A stretch of DNA of 64,000 nt from Bythopirellula polymerisocia (GCF_007860015.1 NZ_SJPS01000013.1:1-64000); one strand, 5' to 3'; shown: positions 43,951 through 52,745, numbered from the stretch's first letter. The notes: generated by a model from the letters alone, not told the origin. Numbers and translations: made by a program.

Positions 43951-45219
43951 ATGCTGTATTTCTGCACTGGCTCAGCCACGACTGAACTCTCAGACGCGGA
44001 AATCCGCTCCGCTTTATTCGAGATCTATGACCTCCTTGGCCCTCGGAAGCGTGTGATTGCCGTCCCTCCGGATTTCACTCGGTTTAATAGTCGGGCTGGG
44101 CTCCTAACCTGTCTTTCCCATGAATACTATGGAGACTCACTGGTCGATGTACTCCCCGCTTTGGGAACGCATTTCGAGATGCCTGCCTGGCAAAAAGAAA
44201 AGATGTTCCCCGGGGTGCCTGACGAATTATTTCGCTATCACAATTGGCGTACCGACGTGGAGACTATCGGCACGGTCCCCGCCGAATACGTGACCGAGGC
44301 TACCGACGGAATCTACTCTGAGCCATGGCCTTGCCAATTGAACCAACTTATTAGTCAGGGAAATCACGATCTGATACTCTCGCTGGGACAGGTTGTTCCC
44401 CATGAAGTCATTGGCATGGCCAACTACAACAAGAACCTGTTTGTTGGCACCGGTGGAATGCGTGGCATCAATGAGAGTCACTACATCGGTGCCGTCTATG
44501 GCATCGAGCGCATCCTAGGTCGTGCGGATAATCCCCTACGCAAGATCCTCAACTACGCTCAAGATCACTTTTGCCAACACCTGCCGCTTCTCTATGTGCT
44601 GACAGTGGTGGGCTACAACGATCAGCGGCAACTGGTGGTACGCGGACTCTATATCGGCGACGACGTTGAATGCTTCGAAAGGGCAAGTGAATTGTCGTTG
44701 GAGGTAAACTTCGAGATGGTGGCAGAGCCACTCAAGAAAGTTGTCGTGTATCTCGACCCCGACGAATTCCACAGTACGTGGCTGGGTAACAAGGCGATTT
44801 ATCGCACCCGTATGGCGATTGCCGATGGTGGGGAACTTATAGTACTTGCACCATCAGTCCGCACTTTTGGCGAGGATCCTCAGATTGACTTGCTGATTCG
44901 CAAGTACGGGTATCGGACGACTCCTGAGGTTTTGAAGTTTGTTGAAGCAAACGAGGACTTGCGTGAGAATCTTTCTGCCGCCGCCCATTTGATCCATGGT
45001 TCTTCGGAGGGACGGTTCAAAGTGACCTATTGCCCAGGCGAACTTAGCCGCGAGGAGATAGAGGGCGTCGGCTACGAATTTGGCGATCTGGCCGAACAAT
45101 CTAGCCGCTATCCGGTCAGTGAAATGACCGATGGCATGCAGACCATTGAGGGTGAATCGGTTTTCTACATTAGCAACCCTGCTCTGGGGCTCTGGGCACA
45201 CCAATCGCGGATGGGATAA
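43951..45219 (+). CDS. LarA-family (lactate racemase / mannonate epimerase-like) enzyme
   Basis: A 422-residue protein of the DUF2088/LarA superfamily. LarA enzymes use a nickel-pincer nucleotide to racemise or epimerise alpha-hydroxy acids. Features seen are VIAVPPDFTRFNSRAG, ALGTHFEMP with its His, SLGQVVPHEVIGMANYNKNL and GTGGMRGINESHYIGAVYGI. The whole pattern (SEPWPCQLNQL, AYRTRMAIAD-like region) resembles the D-mannonate epimerase branch more than LarA itself. No lar maturation genes or uronate genes are adjacent, so the substrate is inferred only. Confidence 0.75.
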   Translation: MLYFCTGSATTELSDAEIRSALFEIYDLLGPRKRVIAVPPDFTRFNSRAGLLTCLSHEYYGDSLVDVLPALGTHFEMPAWQKEKMFPGVPDELFRYHNWRTDVETIGTVPAEYVTEATDGIYSEPWPCQLNQLISQGNHDLILSLGQVVPHEVIGMANYNKNLFVGTGGMRGINESHYIGAVYGIERILGRADNPLRKILNYAQDHFCQHLPLLYVLTVVGYNDQRQLVVRGLYIGDDVECFERASELSLEVNFEMVAEPLKKVVVYLDPDEFHSTWLGNKAIYRTRMAIADGGELIVLAPSVRTFGEDPQIDLLIRKYGYRTTPEVLKFVEANEDLRENLSAAAHLIHGSSEGRFKVTYCPGELSREEIEGVGYEFGDLAEQSSRYPVSEMTDGMQTIEGESVFYISNPALGLWAHQSRMG

Positions 45220-45418
45220 GTGTATTCGGCCTACCTGTTTCCTTACATTGCTTCGTAATTAATTCATGGATTCTCAGAGAATTCATGGAAATCAGATTGC
45301 AATTAGCATATTGGATTGATTACAATCCCAACGCCTAGTTGTTGCTCGCTATTCGATATCCCTAACTTCCAACAGTATATGCTGGAGGTAATTTCGAGAC
45401 GGCAGGGGGGCTAATGAA

Positions 45419-46468
45419 ATGACTTCTCTAACACATCTGCGTCATTTCGCTGGCCCAGAGATCGTTGGCGAGTCTTTTGCCACTCGAAATCTCCTCACCG
45501 CTATCTCGCATATAGCACCGTACAGTTCAACAGTCCTTATCACCGGTGCCAGTGGCACCGGCAAAGAGTTGGTAGCTCGGCAAATCCACGAGGCAAGCCC
45601 TCGCGCCAAGAACTTGTTTATTCCTGTCGACTGCGCGTCGATGACTGGCGAATTGATGTCCAGTCAACTGTTTGGGCATGTTAAAGGTGCTTTCACCAGC
45701 GCAGATCAAGGATCTCTTGGCTGTTTTCGAGCGGCGGACAAAGGTACTATTTTTCTCGATGAGATCGGTGAACTTCCTCTTCCGTTGCAAGCGAAACTTC
45801 TGCGAGTAATTCAAGAACGCTCGGTCGTACCTGTGGGCAGCCATCAGGCAATACCCGTCAATGTACGAATCCTTGCAGCCACAAATCGAGATTTGAAGCG
45901 TGAAATGCTCGCTGGTCAATTCCGAGAGGACCTTTACTATCGACTTTGCGTGGTGACGATACGCACCACTCCACTCTGTGAACGAACCGAAGACATTGCC
46001 ACGCTTGTTCCCAAGTTTCTCGACGAATTAGCAGCTGAGGGGCACCCTCGCCAGAAACTTACTCCAGCAGCCCTTCAATTATTGCAGTCGTACAATTGGC
46101 CTGGGAATGTCCGCGAGTTAAAGAATGTCCTCGAGCAGGCGGCCGTAGAAACCGATGGAGAGTGGATCACTGAAGAAGTCTTCATGACCGTGCTATCGAA
46201 TTCTGCAGGGGGAAGGGTCGAACTTGGAGCACCTGATGCTTCAAATTTCAAGAGTTCAAGCCTAGTCGATCGCTTCCGTTACCCTGAAGTTACTGGTTTC
46301 CCTCAACCAGCCCAACAAACCTGGACAAGCCTTGCCGATCTCGAGCGGCAACATATTGTGCTAACTCTCGAGCACACCTACCACAACAAGAGTGCTGCTG
46401 CACGCCTATTAAGTATTTCTCGACAGGCTCTCCTGCGGAAAATGGTCAGACTGGGACTTTCTGGTTAG
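45419..46468 (+). CDS. Sigma-54-dependent transcription activator without receiver
   Basis: A 349-residue bacterial enhancer-binding protein. It begins almost at once with the AAA+ domain: Walker A GASGTGKE (43-50), sigma-54 contact loop GAFTSA (90-95, instead of GAFTGA), Walker B GTIFLDE (109-115), NREDLYYRL-like FREDLYYRL and NWPGNVRELKN. The C-terminus is a Fis-type helix-turn-helix (NKSAAARLLSISRQALLRKM). There is no N-terminal regulatory domain, so activity must be controlled by a partner or by level. A receiver-domain gene lies 350 bases downstream behind a sigma-54 promoter. Confidence 0.92.
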   Translation: MTSLTHLRHFAGPEIVGESFATRNLLTAISHIAPYSSTVLITGASGTGKELVARQIHEASPRAKNLFIPVDCASMTGELMSSQLFGHVKGAFTSADQGSLGCFRAADKGTIFLDEIGELPLPLQAKLLRVIQERSVVPVGSHQAIPVNVRILAATNRDLKREMLAGQFREDLYYRLCVVTIRTTPLCERTEDIATLVPKFLDELAAEGHPRQKLTPAALQLLQSYNWPGNVRELKNVLEQAAVETDGEWITEEVFMTVLSNSAGGRVELGAPDASNFKSSSLVDRFRYPEVTGFPQPAQQTWTSLADLERQHIVLTLEHTYHNKSAAARLLSISRQALLRKMVRLGLSG

Positions 46469-46562
46469 CCGCCTACGACAAAGAACCGATTATTCACCAC
46501 AGATAATCTCCGTTCTCAAGCCAGCTCTAGGACTCATAGCTTCTGAGAATTAAAGGCCCTTC

Positions 46563-46642
46563 GTCCGATTTCGGACACTTCTGCAACTTTTGGACTATTT
46601 CAGTGTCGGACGACATTGTGTTGATACCGGACGATGGAGTCC
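46563..46642 (+). promoter_or_regulatory. Candidate upstream activator sites (three palindromes)
   Basis: Three GGAC-type palindromes occur in 80 bases: GTCCGA-TT-TCGGAC (46563-46576), TGTCG-GA-CGACA (46604-46615) and GGAC-N6-GTCC (46629-46642). They lie about 125-205 bases upstream of the expected start of the sigma-54 promoter, the usual place for enhancer-binding protein sites. The likely binder is the activator encoded just upstream. Confidence 0.6.
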
Positions 46643-46742
46643 AACGCAAATCGCTGCCGATCATAAACTCTCAAAAACATTCCTGTCCAAATTGCAAGTT
46701 TCTCTCACCTTAGAGTGAGTTTTCTTTATTCGCCCCAACGTT

Positions 46743-46758
46743 TGGCGCAACACTTGCT
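46743..46758 (+). promoter_or_regulatory. Sigma-54 (-24/-12) promoter
   Basis: TGGCGC-AACAC-TTGCT fits the consensus TGGCAC-N5-TTGCA, with GG (46744-46745) and GC (46756-46757) exactly ten bases apart. Transcription would start near 46769. It drives the pseudo-receiver gene and possibly the PEP-CTERM genes beyond. Confidence 0.8.
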
Positions 46759-46822
46759 TTATCTCACCACGTAATCGCGAGTGAAGGACACTTGCAGATC
46801 TTTACCCGAAAGGCAGGTGCTA

Positions 46823-47254
46823 ATGATGTCTCCACCCACTGTAAACCATATTGACCTTCTGGTCGTCGATAGTGAATCCAAGGACTATCGAAAACTTTCA
46901 ATTGAAGCACTCGAGGCGGAACTGGTTTGGCATCATGCCGACGACGGCCATCAAGCCCTTCAAATCGCGTCTGGCAAGCATGTAAGTCTCTGGTTTTCGA
47001 ACATGCAACTTGCTGATATGTCAGGCATCGAACTGTTGCGTCTGATTAAATCCGTGCGTCCGGCAGTTCCCTTCTATCTTGTTAGTAACCACTACTCAGC
47101 CGACGAAGAACGCAAGGCTCGCGCTGCTGGAGCTGCCGGTTATCTAAGTAAGCCTGCCGACCATACCTGGTTTGAGATTTGCCGCACGACGCTAGCGCGG
47201 ATCAAAGTACGGGCAGGTCCTTCCCGCAGAGTTAATGCCTCTCGCGTTTCTTAA
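46823..47254 (+). CDS. Receiver-domain protein lacking the phospho-acceptor Asp
   Basis: About 143 residues. It is a single CheY-like receiver domain: VVDSES (acidic pocket partly lost), LWFSNMQLADMSGIELLRLI, FYLVSNHYSADEE and GYLSKPAD with the conserved Lys. At the phosphorylation site the usual SDIQLPDMSG reads SNMQLADMSG, so Asp is replaced by Asn. It should not be phosphorylated in the normal way. The start is set at ATG 46823 (AGGT upstream, 54-base leader from the sigma-54 promoter); a GTG at 46781 is also in frame. It may bind and control the receiver-less activator. Confidence 0.8.
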   Translation: MMSPPTVNHIDLLVVDSESKDYRKLSIEALEAELVWHHADDGHQALQIASGKHVSLWFSNMQLADMSGIELLRLIKSVRPAVPFYLVSNHYSADEERKARAAGAAGYLSKPADHTWFEICRTTLARIKVRAGPSRRVNASRVS

Positions 47255-47297
47255 TGCAACTTCTGCTCACAACTCGTTTACCCAAGGAAACCTGAAC

Positions 47298-47492
47298 ATG
47301 TCTACGCTCGAAATCCAAGAAATTGAAAATAGCTTTTTCGCAAGTTTTGATGACGCGATCAACTTCGAAAGAATCCGCCACCACCGCGATGGCAGGATGC
47401 CCGTCGGCAGTGACGCATCTGCTCACCGCTCAGCCAGACGCCAAGGAAGATGGCGTCACGAAGGACGAGATTCCTGTAAAAGAAGCTACTAG
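47298..47492 (+). CDS. Possible small protein
   Basis: A 64-codon frame (MSTLEIQEIENSFFASFDDA) with AAGGAA upstream. It lies between the pseudo-receiver gene and the PEP-CTERM genes. The N-terminal half looks protein-like. The C-terminal half is unusually Arg/Ser/His-rich, and another frame reads more plausibly there (AVTHLLTAQPDAKEDGVTKD), so a frameshift is possible. Uncertain. Confidence 0.3.
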   Translation: MSTLEIQEIENSFFASFDDAINFERIRHHRDGRMPVGSDASAHRSARRQGRWRHEGRDSCKRSY

Positions 47493-47561
47493 CTGTTTCA
47501 AGTGTTCCATCTTTTTTTACCCTGTCCGTAACCACCTTTACCAAACTTCGAGGAGTGTCTC

Positions 47562-48194
47562 ATGCGAAATTTTTTAGCTACCTTCTGTGCGATTTTTCTA
47601 CTCGCAATCTCAACCACTGCCTCGGCGGTGCCGATTACCGGTTTGTTTAATACGGGTGTCGACGGCAGCGGCAATGCCTGGGGTGCCGGCGGTGTGTCAG
47701 ACATTCACTACAACGCTGTTCTTATACCTAGCCCCGTGTTCACGCCTGTAACTGTCACGGACTCGGCTTTTCCCTTTCCTCCTTGGGTACCAAACAACGC
47801 CAATTCGCGCTGGATTGGCCCCCGTGCTAACAGCCAAGGTCCTGCCGGGAATTACATCTATCGTACGACTTTCAATCTCCCGGCAAATGCAAATCTAAGC
47901 ACAGCCATGCTCGGTGGTTTGTGGGGCACAGACGACTGGAGCAACGACATTTACCTAAATGGCACGCTCAATCCGAACGTGAGTGCTGGTTTCACCAGCC
48001 TCGTGCCCTTCATGGTTACGGCTGGGTTTCAAACGGGACTCAATTCGCTGGAATTCCGCTTGACCAACGCCGGCGGACCGACCGGTCTCCGCGTCGATCG
48101 AATCGCAGGAAAGTACGACCTAATTCCCGAACCAGGAACTTGCGCCCTGGCAGCAATCGGATTGGGGGGCATGCTTGTGCGACGAAGAACTTAA
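47562..48194 (+). CDS. PEP-CTERM exported protein
   Basis: A 210-residue protein. GAGGAG lies seven bases before the ATG. It has a clear signal peptide (MRNFLATFCAIFLLAISTTA) and a beta-sandwich-like mature domain (NYIYRTTFNLPANANLSTAM, GTDDWSNDIYLNG) reminiscent of carbohydrate-binding folds. It ends IPEPGTCALAAIGLGGMLVRR. It is the first of three PEP-CTERM genes in a row downstream of the sigma-54 activator and pseudo-receiver. Confidence 0.88.
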   Translation: MRNFLATFCAIFLLAISTTASAVPITGLFNTGVDGSGNAWGAGGVSDIHYNAVLIPSPVFTPVTVTDSAFPFPPWVPNNANSRWIGPRANSQGPAGNYIYRTTFNLPANANLSTAMLGGLWGTDDWSNDIYLNGTLNPNVSAGFTSLVPFMVTAGFQTGLNSLEFRLTNAGGPTGLRVDRIAGKYDLIPEPGTCALAAIGLGGMLVRRRT

Positions 48195-48248
48195 TTCCGT
48201 TGATCGATTGTAATTTTTAATTAACAAACTATTTCTGGAGAAGATCTT

Positions 48249-49313
48249 ATGTATTTCCAACGTTCACTTTACTCATGTGGATTTCTACTTACGCTTTGCA
48301 CAGTGGCGGCCCTGTTGAACACAGTTGCTCAAGCCGACCCATTACCCGGCCAGTTACTGAAGTTTCAACAAAACCCAATGATCGGCACGCAAGTCGGAGT
48401 TAGAGCAGATGGAACTCCCGATATTTACAATGGTCACGATGAACTCAGCACGGCCTGGTTGAATTCTCCTGTACCTCCCAATCCAGGAGGTCCTTTGCTC
48501 TATAGGGGTGTCTCCATGGCTGACGACTTTGCGGACAACTTCAATTCGCCGGTCGTCCATATTTCCTGGTGGGGTTCATATCTGAACAACTTTCAAAACC
48601 CCAATCAGCCTGTAAAGAAGTTTCTCATTGCCTTCGAGGACGATGTACCAGCAGGCCAACCAGGACCGAATGGAACCGTGCTGCCGTACAGTCGTCCAGG
48701 CAACGTTCTATCGAGTCAGATTGTGGATCTCGCGGCCGCACTTTCTCCCGGTTCAGGGACATATACTGAAAAGCAGGTCACGTTCGGACTCCCCGAGGAC
48801 ACCTATAAGTACAATGCCGAATTGGCCAAGCCATTCCCTGAAAAACAAGACGCGATCTATTGGTTGAAAATCGTCGCCTTGATTGATGCGCCAAACCTGG
48901 CCACTGCGCCAAACACCCAGTGGGGATGGCACAACCGCGACTATACAGTCCAGAACCTGCTTGCCTCGCCAAATGTTGCTCCTGGTGAGCAAGACATGCA
49001 GCCAATCGTTGATCCCAATTACCCAACCAAAGTATGGCACTTTCAGGACGATGCGGTGGAGTCCAACGTGCAGATTGAGATCAATGATCCGACGATGCCC
49101 AACATGCCCACTCTAGTGTTGCAAAATAATTTTATTGACACTCACTATGCAGACGGCTTGGATGGTCCCGGACCAATCGCAGGTACAAATTTTGGTGGCA
49201 TTGGCCGATTCTCAAAGGATCTGGCCTTTGAACTCTACACCGTAGTCCCTGAGCCGAGCACCTGTCTCTTGATGCTCGTGAGCCTGTGTGGACTAGCGAC
49301 TCGCCGTCGTTAG
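48249..49313 (+). CDS. PEP-CTERM exported protein
   Basis: A 354-residue exported protein with signal peptide SCGFLLTLCTVAALLNTVAQA. The mature part has SMADDFADNFNSPVVHISWW and repeated Trp/His/Asp-rich stretches (WGWHNRDYTVQNLL). It ends VVPEPSTCLLMLVSLCGLATRRR. No enzymatic family is recognised. It follows the previous PEP-CTERM gene by 54 bases and is closed by a strong terminator at 49345. Confidence 0.85.
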   Translation: MYFQRSLYSCGFLLTLCTVAALLNTVAQADPLPGQLLKFQQNPMIGTQVGVRADGTPDIYNGHDELSTAWLNSPVPPNPGGPLLYRGVSMADDFADNFNSPVVHISWWGSYLNNFQNPNQPVKKFLIAFEDDVPAGQPGPNGTVLPYSRPGNVLSSQIVDLAAALSPGSGTYTEKQVTFGLPEDTYKYNAELAKPFPEKQDAIYWLKIVALIDAPNLATAPNTQWGWHNRDYTVQNLLASPNVAPGEQDMQPIVDPNYPTKVWHFQDDAVESNVQIEINDPTMPNMPTLVLQNNFIDTHYADGLDGPGPIAGTNFGGIGRFSKDLAFELYTVVPEPSTCLLMLVSLCGLATRRR

Positions 49314-49344
49314 TTCTTCAGGAAGTCTATTAGGCAACCATTAA

Positions 49345-49380
49345 CCCCTCACTGCTGGAATCGTGCAGTGAGGGGCTTCT
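49345..49380 (+). terminator. Intrinsic terminator
   Basis: CCCCTCACTGC (49345-49355) pairs perfectly with GCAGTGAGGGG (49365-49375), followed by CTTCT. It ends the transcript of the two PEP-CTERM genes, 31 bases after the stop. The U tract is short. Confidence 0.75.
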
Positions 49381-49427
49381 ACCTTACCTTATTCTGCTTG
49401 CTTTTACACACTATTAGGAACCATAAC

Positions 49428-50093
49428 ATGACTACTACACGATCTTTAACTTGTCTCTCGAAACGCATAATTCTTTCGCTGACAGTTTCGCTCTTCGGCC
49501 TAGTTACCTCTGCCGAACTATCTCGCGCTGCAATTATCAGCACGCCGGGTCTAACCGCTGTCCGTTTTTGGGAGGCCAGTGGTCCAATACTTCCTTTCAC
49601 CTTTGCATTTAATAGCCCTCAAATGACTATAAAGTTGGGTAACGCACTTTCGCCTGCGAACAGAGACTTTTCCCAGTTTCCAGCAGAGCCTTACGACGTG
49701 TTCTATTCGGATTCCAACGGGGCATTTAATCTGAATGGCAACTATGTGACTGTCGAAGCAGCGTTCCCGCGTCCCCTTCCTGCAGGTGGGGGTCTTAATC
49801 TCGGTGCCGTCGATCTGATATTCGGCAGTTCCTCTTTACGCGCCGATGTGCTGTCTAGCTGGGTCGGATTGGGCAACAACTACATTGCTGGCTCAGAGGT
49901 ATTGGCAGTTGACACAGATACTGCAATTCCATCCACGTTCACGACGATGGGACATACCACTGCTCCACACACCCAACATTTGCGTGTGACTGTGACTTGG
50001 TCAAAGTTGGTTCCGGAACCTGCCGCAGTTTCACTCCTCATTGCAGCGATCGGAATCCTGGTTGGGACCCACCGACCAACTAACCACGTTTAG
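49428..50093 (+). CDS. PEP-CTERM exported protein
   Basis: About 221 residues from the ATG at 49428 (MTTTRSLTCLSKRIILSLTV), with AGGA upstream. The open frame extends back into the terminator and is ignored there. After the signal peptide comes a beta-rich domain without known motifs, then VPEPAAVSLLIAAIGILVG as the sorting tail. It lies beyond a terminator, so it probably has its own promoter. Confidence 0.82.
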   Translation: MTTTRSLTCLSKRIILSLTVSLFGLVTSAELSRAAIISTPGLTAVRFWEASGPILPFTFAFNSPQMTIKLGNALSPANRDFSQFPAEPYDVFYSDSNGAFNLNGNYVTVEAAFPRPLPAGGGLNLGAVDLIFGSSSLRADVLSSWVGLGNNYIAGSEVLAVDTDTAIPSTFTTMGHTTAPHTQHLRVTVTWSKLVPEPAAVSLLIAAIGILVGTHRPTNHV

Positions 50094-50299
50094 TCATTAC
50101 ACCATTACTTCTTATTCATGAGTAGGATGCCCAGTGTAGACGTACCCAAAGAGGCCCCCCAATCACCGTATTTTCCGATGAATGCCCTGATTGGCTCAGC
50201 AGTGCTGTAGGATCGCAGAGCCACTTGGATTACCATAGGAGAGGCAGAGAAATCAGCCACTTCCTGGAATGACCCATAGTTTTATGCCCAAGCCGGCGT

Positions 50300-52171
50300 A
50301 TGCCTGAATCATCATTGCGACCTACGCCCGATCAAGAGATGGCCAACCCAGAGAAGCTAACTCTCTCCGTCTTGTTCTACCATCGTCATCAACGGGTCTT
50401 CGCCACTCCTTTGGATACACGATTAGAAATCGGCAGGCAGCGATCCGGGGAGCCGGCCCCGCGTCGACGAATCGATCGCACGGGATATGCCCGCATCGTT
50501 TTGGCACCGTTTGACGATGTCGACATTTCTCGCTCGCATCTCGCTCTGGTGGCCTTGAATGAGAATGAGATTGAGGTGACCAACCTTAGCCGATCTCAAC
50601 CCGTAAGATTGTCGCGGGAGAAGATGCTAACACCTGGCGAGAAGACGATCACCTCGCCTCCACTATTGGCCCAGTTCAGTTCGTACGCCGTGCGGGTAGA
50701 ACCGCCTCTCGAAGAAGACCTGGATCTCCAACCGCTGCCAGAAGCGACGATGCCCCCCGGACCAAAGTCGGTAGAGAGTGGGCTAGGCCGGCTGAATATC
50801 GACACCATGGACGAGCGCTTGTTGCTGCGGTGGCTGGAAACTGTATTGGGGGTTTTTCAAAGTGCGGCCAACTCACGTGATTTCCCGGTTCTCGCTGCCA
50901 AAGCCCTTGTTAAGATCGTCGGGCTCGACGCAGCAGCAATGATCGAATGCGACACACAGAATCGCTGGAATGTGGCGGCCCTCCATTCGGTCATTGAAGG
51001 ACAAAGCGAAGACACTTGGGTCCCCAGTCAGACGCTGCTTGCGCGCGTGCTCCAAGAAAGACGCACTTTTCGTCATGTGCCGGCTAATGTGCCTGACACG
51101 GCTAAGAGCCTGCAGAATGTTCTCGCACTGGTGGCTGCTCCGATCCTCGATGGAGATGGACGTGTCTTGGGAGTTCTCTATGGAGATCGTCGTGGCGGTG
51201 GATCGGTCAATGAAATACCAGAGATTAGTCCTTTCGAAGCCAAACTCGTAGAAGTCCTGGCCAGTGGTATCGCCGCTGGTCTTGCGAGAGTGAAGGAAGA
51301 AAAGGCGGCGATGGCCGCGCGAGTCCAATTCGAACAGTTTTTCACCCCGCAGCTTGCTGCTCAGATGGAAGAAGATCCGCAACTACTCGATGGGCGCGAC
51401 GCGAACATTACGGTACTCTTTGCCGACATCCGAGGATTCAGCCGAATCAGCGAGCAACTGGGGCCAGCGCGGACTATGGCCTGGATCCAAGATGTCATGG
51501 GGACACTCTCAGAGTGCGTACTTGAATGCGATGGTGTTTTGGTCGACTTCCTAGGTGATGAAATCATGGCGATGTGGGGAGCACCTATTGCCCAATCGGA
51601 TCACGCTGATCTAGCGTGCCAGGCAGCCATGAAAATGATCGCCTCACTTCCGGAGATCAATAATCGTTGGCAAAAGGAACTCCCATCACCAGTCTGTCTC
51701 GGCATCGGCATTAACTCAGGTATTGCTCGAGTGGGAAACACGGGCTCAAAGCAGAAATTCAAATACGGCCCGTTGGGAGACACCGTCAATATCGCCAGCC
51801 GAGTCCAAGGAGCAACCAAATACCTGGGAACTGACTGCTTGATAACTGGCTCAACCCGGACTGCATTATCGAATGCACATATCACTCGCAGGTTGGCCTG
51901 TGTGAAGGTTGTCAACATCGAGCAACCCTTGGAACTGTTCGAACTCGTTCGAGATGTTCCTGAAAACTGGCAAGCCCATTGCGATCGATATCACGAAGTG
52001 CTTAGCGCATTGGAGCAAAAAAATCTTACCTTGGCGGGTGACCTGTCAGCCAAGCTCCGAAATGAATTCCCCGATGACCTGGCCGCATTGGCCTTGGCCC
52101 ATCGCATTGAAGAGGCGCGACAGTCCCACGCAACTGCGGATAGCGCAATCTGGCAACTTCCAGGGAAATAG
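50300..52171 (+). CDS. FHA-GAF-class III nucleotidyl cyclase
   Basis: A 623-residue signalling protein. The FHA-like domain (about 20-130, DVDISRSHLALVAL) would bind phospho-Thr peptides. The GAF domain is at about 180-335 and the class III adenylate/guanylate cyclase at about 365-560. Metal Asp residues (FADIRGFS, DFLGDEIMAMWG) and the transition-state Asn/Arg (GDTVNIASR) are present, so it should be active. The C-terminus is helical. It is soluble with no membrane segment. It could link Ser/Thr kinase output to cyclic nucleotide; it lies next to a PEP-CTERM cluster but has separate spacing. Confidence 0.9.
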   Translation: MPESSLRPTPDQEMANPEKLTLSVLFYHRHQRVFATPLDTRLEIGRQRSGEPAPRRRIDRTGYARIVLAPFDDVDISRSHLALVALNENEIEVTNLSRSQPVRLSREKMLTPGEKTITSPPLLAQFSSYAVRVEPPLEEDLDLQPLPEATMPPGPKSVESGLGRLNIDTMDERLLLRWLETVLGVFQSAANSRDFPVLAAKALVKIVGLDAAAMIECDTQNRWNVAALHSVIEGQSEDTWVPSQTLLARVLQERRTFRHVPANVPDTAKSLQNVLALVAAPILDGDGRVLGVLYGDRRGGGSVNEIPEISPFEAKLVEVLASGIAAGLARVKEEKAAMAARVQFEQFFTPQLAAQMEEDPQLLDGRDANITVLFADIRGFSRISEQLGPARTMAWIQDVMGTLSECVLECDGVLVDFLGDEIMAMWGAPIAQSDHADLACQAAMKMIASLPEINNRWQKELPSPVCLGIGINSGIARVGNTGSKQKFKYGPLGDTVNIASRVQGATKYLGTDCLITGSTRTALSNAHITRRLACVKVVNIEQPLELFELVRDVPENWQAHCDRYHEVLSALEQKNLTLAGDLSAKLRNEFPDDLAALALAHRIEEARQSHATADSAIWQLPGK

Positions 52172-52338
52172 TGTCTATTCGGCTTTAGGAGTCGGCTCAT
52201 AAGCACCCACCGAAGACGATCCTGGCCCCCTTGTCAGTTTGTGCCTTAACAGCTATATTTCCGAGTCTGAATTGCCGGAAAACGCTTTCTATACCGTCTC
52301 AAGACTGGGTAGGAACAGGCATTCTGGCAAATAACCAC

Positions 52339-52412
52339 GGCGCCGTAGCTCAATTGGTTAGAGCACTGGACTGTCGATCCAGAGGTTGCGGGTTCGAGCC
52401 CCGTCGGCGTCG
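52339..52412 (+). tRNA. tRNA-Asp (GUC anticodon)
   Basis: A complete 74-nt cloverleaf: acceptor GGCGCCG / CGGCGTC, D arm AGCTCAATTGGTTAGAGC, anticodon stem CTGGA / TCCAG with loop CTGTCGA (anticodon GTC) and T arm GCGGG-TTCGAGC-CCCGT. The discriminator is G, and CCA is not encoded. Confidence 0.96.
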
Positions 52413-52745
52413 CTTCTGTTTTCCCCTACAAACCATCGGGGAATTTTTCTCGGGCCTTTTCTGGCCCAGATAGAGTAGTTTGTCTTTCTTTACCCAGTGT
52501 GCACCCATAAGAATTAATTAAAGCAATCTTATTTGCACCATTTCTTCTGTGTATAGGGTGGTAGTGGATCAGCGGCAGGATTAAACAGGACAACCTCGTC
52601 TTGTAAGGTATGCTCCACTAACCCTGGAGTTCTTCTCCCAAGCGGTGTACTTTCTTGTTATTCTCGATACTAATCGTCGTGCATATTCACTCGCTGCAAC
52701 TGAATTTTTCTGGCATGCATGCCTTCTAAACATTGGATTCTCAAT
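52413..52745. other. Intergenic region with tRNA-sized fold
   Basis: No protein gene. AGTGGA (52563-52568) pairs with TCCACT (52614-52619), enclosing ACCT/AGGT and GGATCAGCGGCAGG, which faintly resembles a decayed tRNA. It does not form a proper cloverleaf. Confidence 0.35.

Noticed and set aside
52231..52473. 80-codon frame across tRNA-Asp
   Set aside because: It is explained by the tRNA gene.
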